DNA of 64,000 nucleotides from Syntrophomonas sp. (GTDB lineage: Bacteria > Bacillota > Syntrophomonadia > Syntrophomonadales > Syntrophomonadaceae): NCBI GenBank assembly GCA_016841245.1, contig JAENZN010000018.1, forward strand, positions 23,277 through 87,276. The letters run 5' to 3'. Positions 51,655 through 60,304 of the stretch are shown here, piece by piece. The first letter of the stretch is position 1; the number at the start of each line of letters is the position of its first letter. Below the pieces are notes generated by a model. The model saw only the letters and a program-made list of their open reading frames with translations, was not told where the DNA came from and ran no database searches. Both the position numbers and the translations under genes were made by a program.

Positions 51655-52608
51655 CTACCCTTCGAATAGTTTGCTTACTGAAAGATCTTCATGAATTCTT
51701 AGTATGGCCTCCCCTACCAGGGGGGCAATAGATAAGATGGTCATATTATCCAGCATTTTGTCTTTTCCCAGTGGAATAGTATTGGTGATTACAATTTCTT
51801 TAAAAGGAGCTTTAGATAATCTTTCTATTGCAGGTCCAGAAAAGACTGGATGGGTACAGCAGCCAAAAACCTCTCGGGCTCCTTTTTCCATCATAACTTC
51901 TGCTGCCTTACATATAGTGCCAGCCGTATCTATAATATCATCGATAATTATTACCGATTTGTTGGTTACATCTCCAATTACATTCATGATTTCTGAAACA
52001 TTGGGCTCGGGTCTTCTCTTATCAACTATGGCCAGGGGAGCTCCTAGCTTGGCAGCCAAATCGCGAGCTCTGGTAACTCCTCCTACATCAGGAGATAGAA
52101 TTACCGCATCGGAACTTAAACTCTTGCTTTTAAAATATTCACCGATAGTTGGCACTCCGGGTAAATGGTCTACCGGGATATCAAAAAAACCCTGAATTTG
52201 ATTGGCATGCAGATCTACTGCTACTACCCTTTGGGCACCGGCTTCCACAATGAGATTGGAGACCAGCTTGGCGGTAATTGGATCACGAGCTCTGCTTTTG
52301 CGGTCCTGACGTCCATAACCATAATAGGGAATAACTGCGTTTATTCTTGAGGCAGATGCTCTTCTGAACGCGTCTATCATGATAAGGAGTTCCATAAGAT
52401 TTTCGTTAACCGGGGAACAGGTGGGCTGTACAACAAACACATCCACCCCGCGTACACTTTCATCAATAGCACAACCAATTTCTCCATCTGAAAATCTTGC
52501 AACTTTGGCATTTCCAACCGGAATTCCCAGGTATTTTGCGATTTCTTCAGCCAAACCCGGATTGGCATTGCCAGAAAATAGTTTCATCCTCCACCTGGAT
52601 GCTTTCAT
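51655..52608 (-). CDS. prs: Ribose-phosphate pyrophosphokinase (PRPP synthetase)
   Basis: Makes PRPP from ribose-5-phosphate and ATP for nucleotide, NAD and amino-acid synthesis. The 317-aa protein shows KLFSGNANPGLAEEIAKYLG (~9), FVVQPTCSPVNENLMELLIM (~58), PYYGYGRQDRKSRARDPITA (~93), VDLHANQIQGFFDIPVDHLP (~134) and the PRPP loop VIIIDDIIDTAGTICKA (~218). AGGAGG is 11 nt before the ATG at 52608. It follows glmU, the standard glmU-prs order. Confidence 0.98.
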   Translation of the reverse strand: MKASRWRMKLFSGNANPGLAEEIAKYLGIPVGNAKVARFSDGEIGCAIDESVRGVDVFVVQPTCSPVNENLMELLIMIDAFRRASASRINAVIPYYGYGRQDRKSRARDPITAKLVSNLIVEAGAQRVVAVDLHANQIQGFFDIPVDHLPGVPTIGEYFKSKSLSSDAVILSPDVGGVTRARDLAAKLGAPLAIVDKRRPEPNVSEIMNVIGDVTNKSVIIIDDIIDTAGTICKAAEVMMEKGAREVFGCCTHPVFSGPAIERLSKAPFKEIVITNTIPLGKDKMLDNMTILSIAPLVGEAILRIHEDLSVSKLFEG

Positions 52609-52634
52609 TTCGCGAACTACCTCCTAATATTTAC

Positions 52635-54005
52635 TTATCTATTTTTATTAGCCCAATTTTGAAAATTTTTTTGTTTGGCGCGCTCTACCGAAAGAGAGTC
52701 CGGTGGTACATCGTGAGCAATCGTAGACCCTGCGCCTATGGTAGCATTTTCCCCTACTTTTACCGGCGCGACCAGATTAGTATTGCTGCCTATAAATGCC
52801 TGGTCCTCTATTATGGTCTGATGTTTATTCCTGCCATCATAATTACAGGTAATGGTTCCAGCACCAACGTTAACCCCTTTACCAATTATTGCATCTCCAA
52901 CATAACTTAAATGCGGAATTTTACTGTGTTCACCAATTATAGATTTCTTTATTTCTGCAAAATCTCCTACTTTAACGTTATCATGCAATTCTGATTGGGG
53001 CCTCAGGTAAGCAAATGGTCCAATACTGCATTGGTTGCCAATTCTAGCCTCATTTACCCGAGAACTATCTATAATGACGTTATCACCAATATGTGAATTA
53101 CTTATTCTGCTGTACGGACCTATCTGACAGTTTTCTCCGATCAAGGTAGACCCTTCTATTATGGTATATGGCAATATGATACTATCCTTTTTCACCCGTA
53201 CATCTTTATCAATAAATGTGGAAGAGGGGTCCATTATAGTGACGCCTTCTCTCATTAACTCCAGGTTTTTTCTTTTTCTCAATATTGATTCAACATAGGC
53301 CAGTTGGATTCTGTCATTAACGCCATATATTTCCTGGGCATCTTCAACCTTAATTATATTCACTGTCTGTTTTGTATCCTTAATCAGCTCCAGAACATCG
53401 GTTAAATAGTATTCTCCCTGGGCATTATTGGTATTTATTTTCTTTAGTAACTCAAATACTTTCCCGGCCTGAAAACAATAAATGCCTGAATTAATTTCTC
53501 TGATCTGTCTTTCTGCTTCGGTGGCATCCTTTTCTTCCACTATTCGGGAAAATGATTGGTCAGCCTGGCGAATTACCCTGCCATATCCGGCTGGATTGCT
53601 TAATTCAGCCGATAGGATAGTGCCCGGAGATTTCTGTTGCTGATGAAAGTTGATTAATTCTCGTATGGTGCTGGATCTTAATAAGGGGGTATCTCCAGTT
53701 AATACTATTACTGTCGAATCAGGATCAATGTTTTTGTCTGCCTGTAATAATGCATGTCCCGTCCCCAACTGCTGTTCTTGCAATACAAAATTGACTTTTT
53801 CCTGGGCCAGTAATTGTTGTACTACCTCCCGGCCGTGACCTACTACTACATTGATATCTTCGATACCAGCCTGTCGCACAATATCAATGATATGCAGAAT
53901 CATCGGCTTTCCTGCTGCTTTATGGGCCACTTTAGGAAGCTCAGAACACATTCGTACTCCTTTGCCTGCGGCCAGAACAACTGCGGATATTTTCAACTGT
54001 AACAC
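52635..54005 (-). CDS. glmU: Bifunctional GlmU: UDP-GlcNAc pyrophosphorylase and GlcN-1-P acetyltransferase
   Basis: Makes UDP-GlcNAc, the donor for peptidoglycan and for the TagO-type enzyme in this window. The 456-aa protein has the nucleotidyltransferase domain (~1-228: VVLAAGKGVRMCSELPKVAH, VLTGDTPLLRSSTIRELINF) and a left-handed beta-helix acetyltransferase domain (~250-450: IGPFAYLRPQSELHDNVKVG, LSYVGDAIIGKGVNVGAGTI, TCNYDGRNKHQTIIEDQAF). It precedes prs. Confidence 0.98.
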   Translation of the reverse strand: MLQLKISAVVLAAGKGVRMCSELPKVAHKAAGKPMILHIIDIVRQAGIEDINVVVGHGREVVQQLLAQEKVNFVLQEQQLGTGHALLQADKNIDPDSTVIVLTGDTPLLRSSTIRELINFHQQQKSPGTILSAELSNPAGYGRVIRQADQSFSRIVEEKDATEAERQIREINSGIYCFQAGKVFELLKKINTNNAQGEYYLTDVLELIKDTKQTVNIIKVEDAQEIYGVNDRIQLAYVESILRKRKNLELMREGVTIMDPSSTFIDKDVRVKKDSIILPYTIIEGSTLIGENCQIGPYSRISNSHIGDNVIIDSSRVNEARIGNQCSIGPFAYLRPQSELHDNVKVGDFAEIKKSIIGEHSKIPHLSYVGDAIIGKGVNVGAGTITCNYDGRNKHQTIIEDQAFIGSNTNLVAPVKVGENATIGAGSTIAHDVPPDSLSVERAKQKNFQNWANKNR

Positions 54006-54132
54006 TCACCTTCTAATAGCCTGTTTATAATCATCAGGTTATTCACCCGGATTTACATACATTTTTTGTTGATGCACCAGTATATTATTATAATCGAATT
54101 GGCTGAGCGGGTAAAATAAAATAAGCTTATAC

Positions 54133-54909
54133 TTAAAATATTCGGTTGCCCAGATATTCTTTCGCTAGCTCCAGATCACTGAGCTTATCTACGTCAACTC
54201 CCACCTCAGCAAAAGTGGAAATAATAGCTTTTCCTTTTATGTTCACTACTTCATAAAATCTTTTCTCTGCCATATCGATACTAAGTTTTTTCAGCAAATA
54301 ATTACAGACCATGCGAAAACCAAACAGCCTCCCCATAGCCAACGGATTTTTTCTTCTCATTACTAATTGCACTGCCATATCCAGTGCTTTATCGATCATC
54401 TCACTGCGCATCAAAAAGAGGTTCCCCCCAGTAAATATCCCCTCTTTAAGATGCACATAAGTACGCGAAACGCCCGGAAATTTTTTCTCATTTACCTCTT
54501 TACTGGTTAGAGCATAAAAAAAATCTCCATCGGTTCTTTCCGCCTGTTCAATAAAATCATCTATAGCTGCTCGGGTAATAAATGGTATATCGGTGGGCAT
54601 CACCAGGACCATCTCACTGATAGAATAATTTTTTAACAGCTGAACAGCATTAGCCAGACTTTCTATAGCATTTTCTCCCTCGTCAGCGAAAAATAAATTT
54701 TCATCCTCCGGGGTTATCTTTTGCAGTTCCTGTCCCGGACCACTTATTACGATTCTCTTGATATAGTCTGTTTGCCGTAAAGCTCTGTAAACATAGAGAA
54801 TCATGGGCTGGCCGGCTATCCTAATAAATGCTTCGTTATCATAAGGAGCTGCTGCCTTTAGTTCGTCACAGATCTTGCCCCCTGCGAGTATTACTGCATC
54901 GTATACCAT
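54133..54909 (-). CDS. MobA-like NTP-transferase domain protein
   Basis: The product has 258 aa with the sugar/molybdopterin nucleotidyltransferase fold: DAVILAGGKICDELKAAAPY at the start (the usual LAGGxSxRMG loop is altered), IAGQPMILYVYRALRQTDYI (~31), VLVMPTDIPFITRAAIDDFI (~100, metal Asp), FTGGNLFLMRSEMIDKALDM (~159). Relatives lie in this place in many Clostridia, between ispE/GntR and glmU. The substrate is unknown; sugar-1-phosphate or a cofactor precursor are both possible. Confidence 0.85.
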   Translation of the reverse strand: MVYDAVILAGGKICDELKAAAPYDNEAFIRIAGQPMILYVYRALRQTDYIKRIVISGPGQELQKITPEDENLFFADEGENAIESLANAVQLLKNYSISEMVLVMPTDIPFITRAAIDDFIEQAERTDGDFFYALTSKEVNEKKFPGVSRTYVHLKEGIFTGGNLFLMRSEMIDKALDMAVQLVMRRKNPLAMGRLFGFRMVCNYLLKKLSIDMAEKRFYEVVNIKGKAIISTFAEVGVDVDKLSDLELAKEYLGNRIF

Positions 54910-54921
54910 TATACTATCTCC

Positions 54922-55611
54922 TTATTTAGGCAAGCCTTCTTTTTTAAGAGATTCCATCATAATATTCTCAGCATTCTCTATGTGGTCCTGGGCTACCTGC
55001 CGAGCCAGCTGAGTATCCCGAGACTGAATAGCCTCTACAATAGCACGATGTTCCTGCAGGGATTCCTTCATCCTTCCTGGTACTGATAGTGATGTTATCC
55101 TGCAGCGCTGGATTTGTTCCCTCAGGTTATTTATAATATTGGACAGTCTTTCATTACGGCTGGCCTGGTAAATCAATTCATGAAATTTGGTATCAACATC
55201 TACTAGTTTTTCTATATCATTATTAGCAATAGCCTCTGCCTTTCCTACCAGATATCTCTCCATTTCTTCCAGCTCTTCATCAGTTATGCGCTCAGCTGCC
55301 AGCGCCGCAGCCAGACCTTCCAATGCTGCACGTATCTCATAAACATCAGCAATATCTTTAAATGATATATCTGCTACATAGGCTCCTTTCCTAGGAATCA
55401 TTACAATAAAGCCCTCTAGTTCCAGCTTCCTTAGAGCTTCTCTTATTGGCGTTCTGGACACACCCAGCTCTTCTGCTAGCTGTATTTCCATAAGTCTTTC
55501 CCGAGGTTTTAGATTTCCATTAATAATGGCTTCTCTGATCGCATCCAAAACCAGCTCTCTCAGTGGTTTGTAGGAATCAAGATTGACCGGTACTAATCGC
55601 CTGTTTTCCAT
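54922..55611 (-). CDS. GntR-family transcriptional regulator, FadR/FCD subfamily
   Basis: The 229-aa protein has the winged HTH at ~15-75 (LMEIQLAEELGVSRTPIREA, LRKLELEGFIVMIPRKGAYV) and an all-helical FCD ligand domain at ~85-225 (ADVYEIRAALEGLAAALAAE, DVDTKFHELIYQASRNERLS with metal-binding Asp/His; later HRAIVEAIQSRD). It lies 12 bp upstream of the MobA-like gene and 3 bp after ispE on the same strand. Its inducer is unknown; a carboxylate is usual for the subfamily. Confidence 0.95.
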   Translation of the reverse strand: MENRRLVPVNLDSYKPLRELVLDAIREAIINGNLKPRERLMEIQLAEELGVSRTPIREALRKLELEGFIVMIPRKGAYVADISFKDIADVYEIRAALEGLAAALAAERITDEELEEMERYLVGKAEAIANNDIEKLVDVDTKFHELIYQASRNERLSNIINNLREQIQRCRITSLSVPGRMKESLQEHRAIVEAIQSRDTQLARQVAQDHIENAENIMMESLKKEGLPK

Positions 55612-55614
55612 AAA

Positions 55615-56547
55615 TTAATCACCTCTACCATATGATGAAACAAGATAAGTCTCGGAGTAACTCTCCTTCATGACTTGCTGTGCCTTTAAAGCATCCTCCG
55701 GGTGGATAAAAACACCAAACACCGCTGGTCCGCTTCCTGACATGGTTGCTTTTACTGCCCCCAGTCTTTCTAAGCTCTTTTTTATCTGCATAATTTCTGG
55801 ATAAAGGGTTGCACTTACTGTTTCTAAAACATTTTCACAATAATGTGATAGTTCTATAATATCATATATCTCCCAGGCTTTAATAAAAGCATTAAGGTCA
55901 GGTATTATATGTACATTTTCCATTTTAAACTTCCCATATACCTCGGCGGTAGATAATTGGAAATCCGGTTTAACCAATAATATCCAGGGTAGCACTTTAC
56001 TCTCTAGTGGGGTTAACAGTTCTCCCCGACCTCTGGCAATACAGGTTGATCCCTCAATATTCTGATCGTTTTTAAAAGCGGTCCCCTCTACTGTCTCATC
56101 CATTATTATACGCGGATTTCCCTGTAAACAAAAGGGAACATCCGATCCGATCTGTGCCGAGATATAAGCGAGTTTTTCATCGGATATATCATAATTATAT
56201 AATATATTGATTCCCTTCAATACGGCGGCTGCATCAGTGCTTCCTCCAGCCAATCCAGCCCCAACCGGGATATTCTTGTCAATAAAAATAGCTGCCCCTT
56301 CTCCGCGTCCATAAGTCCGCAAAATTAATTGGGCCGCTTTATAAGCTAAATTACTGCTGTCATTGGGTATCTCTAGACTGTTGCTTTTTATTGAAATACT
56401 GGAGTCTTTTTTGATATGAATTTTGTCCACTAGATCTATCTGATGCATAAGTGTTTCCAATTCATGATAACCATCGCTTCGTTTCCCTTTTATATCCAGC
56501 ATCAGGTTTATCTTGGCCGGGGCCTCAATTACTATGGTTTTACTCAT
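55615..56547 (-). CDS. ispE: 4-diphosphocytidyl-2-C-methyl-D-erythritol kinase IspE
   Basis: GHMP kinase of the MEP isoprenoid pathway. The 310-aa protein starts EAPAKINLMLDIKGKRSDGY, has the ATP loop PVGAGLAGGSTDAAAVLKGI (~92), and the third motif ATMSGSGPAVFGVF (~268). Undecaprenyl phosphate for wall synthesis derives from this pathway. Its stop codon is 3 nt from the GntR gene, so the pair is co-transcribed. Confidence 0.96.
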   Translation of the reverse strand: MSKTIVIEAPAKINLMLDIKGKRSDGYHELETLMHQIDLVDKIHIKKDSSISIKSNSLEIPNDSSNLAYKAAQLILRTYGRGEGAAIFIDKNIPVGAGLAGGSTDAAAVLKGINILYNYDISDEKLAYISAQIGSDVPFCLQGNPRIIMDETVEGTAFKNDQNIEGSTCIARGRGELLTPLESKVLPWILLVKPDFQLSTAEVYGKFKMENVHIIPDLNAFIKAWEIYDIIELSHYCENVLETVSATLYPEIMQIKKSLERLGAVKATMSGSGPAVFGVFIHPEDALKAQQVMKESYSETYLVSSYGRGD

Positions 56548-56977
56548 TCAATTTCTCCTGTTTTTTAAAATTATATATTTATTCCTCTGTAAAAACCACC
56601 AAATATATTGTAAATATATAAATATTTAAGAGGCCTTAACGAAATTACCTTCTGAAGCTTCATTAGCAAAAGGGGGATGTTCTACTGGATGGGGCGAGAG
56701 GTCTACGCTTTGCATAGGGTGGCGTTGGTAAGGTTGTCTGCCCTTATAGAAAGTGTATGGCTGCTGTATACTGCACCTGACATGCTCTATATCTAATTTA
56801 AATTGCTTGTTCCTTCTGGGCCCTGAATATTCCGTTTCAGGGATATTGCTTCTGGAATCATGCAAACGGGGACATATTTAATTTACCAATCAACTGTTGC
56901 CATCGCCATAATCAAAAAGGAATAGCTGTTAAGCTACCCCCTTTAAATAATATACCTTCATACATTACATCTGTCAG
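56548..56977. other. Gap of 430 bp between ispE and spoIIR
   Basis: An open frame on the minus strand (56865..56626, 79 codons) has no ribosome-binding site and an unusual His/Pro/Gln-rich composition. It might be a gene remnant, but I cannot support it as a gene. No terminator or repeat was recognised. Confidence 0.4.
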
Positions 56978-57544
56978 TTAATGGCTGGATAATTTTAGTC
57001 TTACTCCTTTAGGAAGCAATTCCAAACATTTAAAACTTACCTGAGCTTCTTCCTCCTTGTCAAAACTCAATCCTTTATCTGAATCAGATACCATACACAG
57101 CGGCGGGAATAAAACACACCACCAGTTTTTGCCTTCTCCATCCCCGATTATTATTCGCAAGGCTTGATATTCACCCTGGGGGAACACCAGGTTGCCATAA
57201 CTCTTGGTTGGGAACATGTATTCCCCTACTTTGACCTGTACTGTATAATGGTAACCCTGACTTTCAATTACTTCTTCTGCTAATTCCTGTATGCGAGGGA
57301 TATTTTCTGTCGCCAGTTTACGGGCCTGTTCTACATCCTGCTGTTCAGCAAAATCTGTTTTTAATAATTCCACCACTTCATTTTTGACCGCTATTTTTAG
57401 TGCTTGGTCATCCACACTGTCGCTATTTGCTATTACATGCAGCCTCAGCACACTGTTGTTCAATGAGTTGCTATTAGCATAATAAGAATTACTTCCTAAA
57501 AAAATTATAATTAATACACCTATAATTACTGTTATTTTTTTCAT
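56978..57544 (-). CDS. spoIIR: Stage II sporulation protein R
   Basis: SpoIIR is secreted from the forespore and triggers SpoIIGA cleavage of pro-sigma-E. The 188-aa protein has a signal sequence (~1-25: KKITVIIGVLIIIFLGSNSY) and the conserved core LRLHVIANSDSVDDQALKIA (~34), VKNEVVELLKTDFAEQQDVE (~54), YPQGEYQALRIIIGDGEGKN-like segment (~122, here FPQGEYQALRI) and NWWCVLFPPLCMV (~141). The ATG has GGGGGCAACCAT spacing. A weak sigma-F-like promoter is at 57571-57598. Confidence 0.96.
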   Translation of the reverse strand: MKKITVIIGVLIIIFLGSNSYYANSNSLNNSVLRLHVIANSDSVDDQALKIAVKNEVVELLKTDFAEQQDVEQARKLATENIPRIQELAEEVIESQGYHYTVQVKVGEYMFPTKSYGNLVFPQGEYQALRIIIGDGEGKNWWCVLFPPLCMVSDSDKGLSFDKEEEAQVSFKCLELLPKGVRLKLSSH

Positions 57545-57570
57545 TATGGTTGCCCCCTTCCCTTAGTTAA

Positions 57571-57598
57571 ATTATTGCCGTCAACCTTTTTTCTAAAC
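57571..57598 (-). promoter_or_regulatory. Weak sigma-F-like promoter candidate of spoIIR
   Basis: Minus strand: GTTTA (57598..57594), 14-nt spacer, GGCAATAAT (57579..57571), compared with GYATA-N15-GGnnAnAnT. spoIIR is sigma-F dependent in Bacillus; here the match is partial. Confidence 0.3.
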
Positions 57599-57792
57599 CA
57601 AAAGCCCCGCTAAATTTATTGGGACTGTTATTCATCCAGTGTCATTTTAGCAAATAAGCGCGAATATCCTTATTAAGAAATTTTTCTTTTTGAGTTCATA
57701 CATAAAGGCTCTGGTTTTCATTGTTTCCAGAGCCTTTATATATATACCCAACAATTTATGTTAAATGCGACAGGGAACGGTTCTAAGATGAG

Positions 57793-57891
57793 CAATCGGA
57801 AATTTTACACTCGCTGTAGTACTAGATTTGGGTATAACCCAAACTTTCCAATTAGCGATTTACAGTGCAAAATTTTTGATTGCGTAGAACA
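57793..57891. repeat. Imperfect nested palindrome of about 99 bp
   Basis: The left arm GCAATCGGAAATTTTACACT (57795 region) and the inverse of the right arm (GCAATCAAAAATTTTGCACT) match at 17 of 20 positions. Inside are TCGCT/AGCGA and, at the centre, TTTGGGT-ATA-ACCCAAA. The arms look like diverged inverted copies of one sequence. Confidence 0.6.
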
Positions 57892-57972
57892 TAGTCATTT
57901 CGTTTTTATCAAAGTAGTTCTTTATTGACACTATGATTTCCTCGTTCTCAAAGTGCCGCATTCAGGAACATA

Positions 57973-58134
57973 TTATTTGGCCTGATTATCCTCCTGTCTG
58001 GCCAGGTATTCCCTTATTATCATCCTAACCAGGGCACTCCTGGAAATTTGGTTTTCTCTTGCCAATCTTTTTATATCATTTACCTGATTTTTTGTCAGAT
58101 AAAACGTCGCATGCTCAAACTTATCCGTAGCCAT
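57973..58134 (-). CDS. Small ribbon-helix-helix (CopG/Arc-type) protein, 53 aa
   Basis: The frame from ATG 58134, with GGAGGAGG 5 nt upstream, to TAA 57973 encodes MATDKFEHATFYLTKNQVND, then an IKRLARENQISRSALVRMII helix pair and a charged end. The beta strand (ATFYLT) followed by two helices with SRSALVRMII is typical of ribbon-helix-helix DNA-binding proteins. It is short and complete. No toxin partner is adjacent; the neighbour upstream is the patatin-like gene on the same strand, 94 bp away. It may be an autoregulator or a general small regulator. Confidence 0.85.
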   Translation of the reverse strand: MATDKFEHATFYLTKNQVNDIKRLARENQISRSALVRMIIREYLARQEDNQAK

Positions 58135-58228
58135 TTTAACCTCCTCCCTGCCGTGTACTACTACTTCGGCTGATAGTGCTTCTTAGTGGATATTATATGT
58201 AGTTTGGTAAGTCTAGGTTACTTAAATA

Positions 58229-59089
58229 TTATTTTAAAGCTCTTTTTAATTCCGGAACTTTTTTCATAATAGCCATTCTCCCCTGTTTTATAATTTCCTT
58301 AGCTTGGCTCAGATCATCAATATCAACATCTCCTACCCCTGGGAAAATAAGCATATCAGCAAATAATTTTTCTTCTGTGTCCGATGTCTCAAAGGTCAGG
58401 ATATTTATGGTTCGGGAGACTATTTGGGGAAGCCCTGATACTGGAGAAGCATACTCTTTCTGGCTTAGATTGATTGCCAGTATATATTCCGCACCCATTA
58501 ATTTCTGAACCCAAACCGGAACTATGGTTCTAACTCCACCATCAACCATTTGCATACCACGAAATTCTCGAGGCACAAAGGTAGCCGGTATGGAGCTGCT
58601 GCAGCGTACTGCTTCACTGAGCAGAGCATTATAGATCAATACTGTCCTATTGATGTTCATTAACATTCGGCTATTGGTAAAAACGACTTCCAGGCCGGTA
58701 TTTATATCACAGGCAATTATACTCAATGGTTTTTTTATGTCAGCTAGACTTTTTCCTTCAGTTAAGCTGTACATCAATTTTTCTAATTTGCGCCCCCTAA
58801 TAATACCATTAAGTTGAGCTTCTACTCCTGGAATCAAGAGAGCACCTATATATTTAATGAATCCACCGATATTGTAGTCCAGATAGTCGGATGAGTTTAG
58901 CTGTAATACAATAGCCTCTATTTCATACGCTGAAATTCCACAGGCATATAGACTCCCTATGACACTCCCTATACTGGTTCCAGATATCATGGCCACCTCG
59001 ATATTATTATCTTCCAGAACCTGCAGCACTCCTATATGTGCTAATCCCCGCAGACCCCCACCACCTAAAGCCAACCCCAGGCTTTTCAT
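58229..59089 (-). CDS. Patatin-like phospholipase (RssA/NTE type)
   Basis: Serine lipid hydrolase of 286 aa. The oxyanion motif [20 protein letters not shown] is at ~4, the nucleophile elbow [20 protein letters not shown] at ~35 (Ser in GTSIG), and the catalytic Asp in [19 protein letters not shown] at ~172. No signal peptide is seen, so it acts in the cytoplasm or on the inner membrane face. GGGGGAATTC precedes the ATG. It is 123 bp after the small gene at 59213 and 94 bp before the ribbon-helix-helix gene. Confidence 0.94.
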   Translation of the reverse strand: MKSLGLALGGGGLRGLAHIGVLQVLEDNNIEVAMISGTSIGSVIGSLYACGISAYEIEAIVLQLNSSDYLDYNIGGFIKYIGALLIPGVEAQLNGIIRGRKLEKLMYSLTEGKSLADIKKPLSIIACDINTGLEVVFTNSRMLMNINRTVLIYNALLSEAVRCSSSIPATFVPREFRGMQMVDGGVRTIVPVWVQKLMGAEYILAINLSQKEYASPVSGLPQIVSRTINILTFETSDTEEKLFADMLIFPGVGDVDIDDLSQAKEIIKQGRMAIMKKVPELKRALK

Positions 59090-59122
59090 TTGAATTCCCC
59101 CTAACTTGGACTTCGGACAGAA

Positions 59123-59178
59123 AGGCGGCTTTCTAGGATATTCTTAGAATATTGTTTAGAAAATCCGCCTGTTTCTTA
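59123..59178 (-). terminator. Long hairpin after the small gene at 59213
   Basis: Minus strand: AGGCGG...CCGCCT outer stem with TTTCTA/TAGAAA and an inner ATATTC/GAATAT pair, followed by TTCTG. It lies about 35 nt after the stop codon and likely ends that transcript. Confidence 0.5.
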
Positions 59179-59212
59179 TTTAACCGAGTATCCTACTCGA
59201 TAACTTTTATAT

Positions 59213-59434
59213 TCAACGATTGCATTTCAATACCATGAATCGGGAAATGCTCTTGACCTTTTCCATATTCTCATTCTTCAACTCATTCCAAAATCTGCGG
59301 TATTCACTGCTGATGCTTACCTCTCTATAGTTATCTATTTTCTTGTCCAGTGTTCGGTGTATATCCAATATCTCTTCCAGCTGAGACCTCATAATATTCT
59401 TTTCCTGACGGTCTATTTTTCCTCTGGTAGTCAT
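59213..59434 (-). CDS. Small charged helical protein of unknown function, 73 aa
   Basis: The ORF starts at ATG 59434 with AAAGGAG 8 nt upstream, which supports expression. The protein is almost wholly helical and charged (KIDRQEKNIMRSQLEEILDI, HRTLDKKIDNYREVSISSEY), with no membrane segment. I do not recognise a family. It lies just after the sigma-K-type gene at 59503, separated by a hairpin (59455-59491), so it may have its own expression or depend on read-through. Confidence 0.7.
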   Translation of the reverse strand: MTTRGKIDRQEKNIMRSQLEEILDIHRTLDKKIDNYREVSISSEYRRFWNELKNENMEKVKSISRFMVLKCNR

Positions 59435-59454
59435 TGTCTCAACTCCTTTTTAAA

Positions 59455-59491
59455 TATCAAATGCCCGGCTATTTGTACCGGGCATTTGATA
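59455..59491 (-). terminator. Perfect 14-bp hairpin between the genes at 59503 and 59213
   Basis: TATCAAATGCCCGG (59455-59468) and CCGGGCATTTGATA (59478-59491) with a 9-nt loop. On the minus strand the tail is TTTAAAAAGGAG, so termination would be weak and the stem ends near the ribosome-binding site of the next gene. Confidence 0.55.
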
Positions 59492-59502
59492 AGGTCTGTG
59501 GT

Positions 59503-60072
59503 TTACTTAATCTGATAACCGTCGGGTTCCAATTCACCATATACAATAACATCATGCATTTTGCCCAGTTTGTCGATAATATCCACGTAAACTCTTAGCC
59601 CAATACATGTTCCACGCACCGGAGTAGTTAAATGGCATGGGTTATGCGGATCTTCACAATTACCTTTAATGTCAAAGTCAAAGGTCCAATTCTTTAATAT
59701 GATTTCAGACTGTTCAATTTCTTCCCGGAATTCTTCAGTAGTTAGGGGTGGATCAAATTCATCCAGTTCAATCGCTTGATCATATTTGTCAGTAACCGTT
59801 ATCAGCTGGTATTCATTATTTACTATCACCAGCAGTATGACTTCAAACTCAATAAAGATTTTTACTTTGTTTAAGCCTAATTCCTCGTATGCTTGAATAA
59901 CTTTTACTTTAATGTCATCTACGGTAGTTATTTTTCCACCAACTTGTTCATCAGGTACGCAAAACATGGTATCGAGAACTCTAACTTGTTTCTCAACATA
60001 TTTGGCCTTTATCACTTTAGCCCATAAATCCAACATACAACCTTCTGGATATTCACACTTAAGTTCAGCCAT
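59503..60072 (-). CDS. Uncharacterised protein with a sigma-K-like promoter, possible spore component
   Basis: The product has 189 aa, no signal peptide or membrane helix, and is beta-rich with an acidic middle (EEFREEIEQSEIILKNWTFD). Cysteines cluster near the start (LKCEYPEGCM) and near ~138-155 (GNCEDPHNPCHLTTPVRGTC). Repeated V/I-rich strands (VKVIQAYEELGLNKVKIFIE, IGLRVYVDIIDKLGKMHDVI) recall spore-surface or SPOCS-type domains, but I cannot assign the family. GGAGGGGAG precedes the ATG. A near-perfect sigma-K promoter pattern upstream and glycosyltransferases next to it suggest late mother-cell expression. Confidence 0.75.
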   Translation of the reverse strand: MAELKCEYPEGCMLDLWAKVIKAKYVEKQVRVLDTMFCVPDEQVGGKITTVDDIKVKVIQAYEELGLNKVKIFIEFEVILLVIVNNEYQLITVTDKYDQAIELDEFDPPLTTEEFREEIEQSEIILKNWTFDFDIKGNCEDPHNPCHLTTPVRGTCIGLRVYVDIIDKLGKMHDVIVYGELEPDGYQIK

Positions 60073-60142
60073 GTTGCTCTCCCCTCCTTTTATCTAATAT
60101 TTATTTTTATTGGTAGAAATTTGTGAGTTCAAATTCCTAGGA

Positions 60143-60170
60143 TATATTATGAAAGGAGGGTGCATAATGT
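60143..60170 (-). promoter_or_regulatory. Sigma-K-like promoter of the gene at 59503
   Basis: Minus strand: AC (60170..60169), 17-nt spacer, CATAATATA (60151..60143), which fits the sigma-K pattern AC-N17-CATAnnnTA at every fixed position. The leader would be about 65 nt. Confidence 0.55.
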
Positions 60171-60192
60171 GATTACAGTATTGTTTTTATTC

Positions 60193-60304
60193 TTATAAAT
60201 ATTTGCTGATCCAATTTATTTCCCCTGTATCCTGCAATTTATTGAGCCTGGAAGGATCGTCTTGTCCCTCTGCTGGGAGCATAGCATCTAAAAACAGCAA
60301 GTCT
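60193..60304 (-). pseudogene. Out-of-frame 3' remnant of the glycosyltransferase gene
   Basis: In the +1 frame relative to the upstream gene the codons read LLSRKDLLFLDAMLPAEGQD and continue to ...NKLQDTGEINWISKYL before TAA (60195..60193). There is no start codon with a ribosome-binding site. A shift in the A6 tract near the end of the upstream gene brings the frames together but then meets a TGA, so at least two changes separate it from an intact gene. Confidence 0.5.

Larger units (their letters stand above)
57545..57972. other. Gap of 428 bp: spoIIR promoter, hairpins and a long imperfect palindrome
   Basis: Contains a sigma-F-like candidate, a terminator-like stem AGTCCC/GGGGCT with TTTTGG at about 57597-57630, a 12-bp hairpin (TAAAGGCTCTGG, 57703-57714 with 57727-57738) and the palindrome 57793-57891. 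No gene was found. Confidence 0.6.

Noticed and set aside
56626..56865. Minus-strand frame of 79 codons between ispE and spoIIR
   Set aside because: No ribosome-binding site, odd His/Pro/Gln-rich composition and no recognisable motif; left as an unassigned part of the gap.
57973..59089. Toxin-antitoxin pair formed by the ribbon-helix-helix gene and the patatin-like gene
   Set aside because: The lipase is not a known toxin partner, the antitoxin-like gene comes second, and the two are 94 bp apart; there is no support for a TA module.
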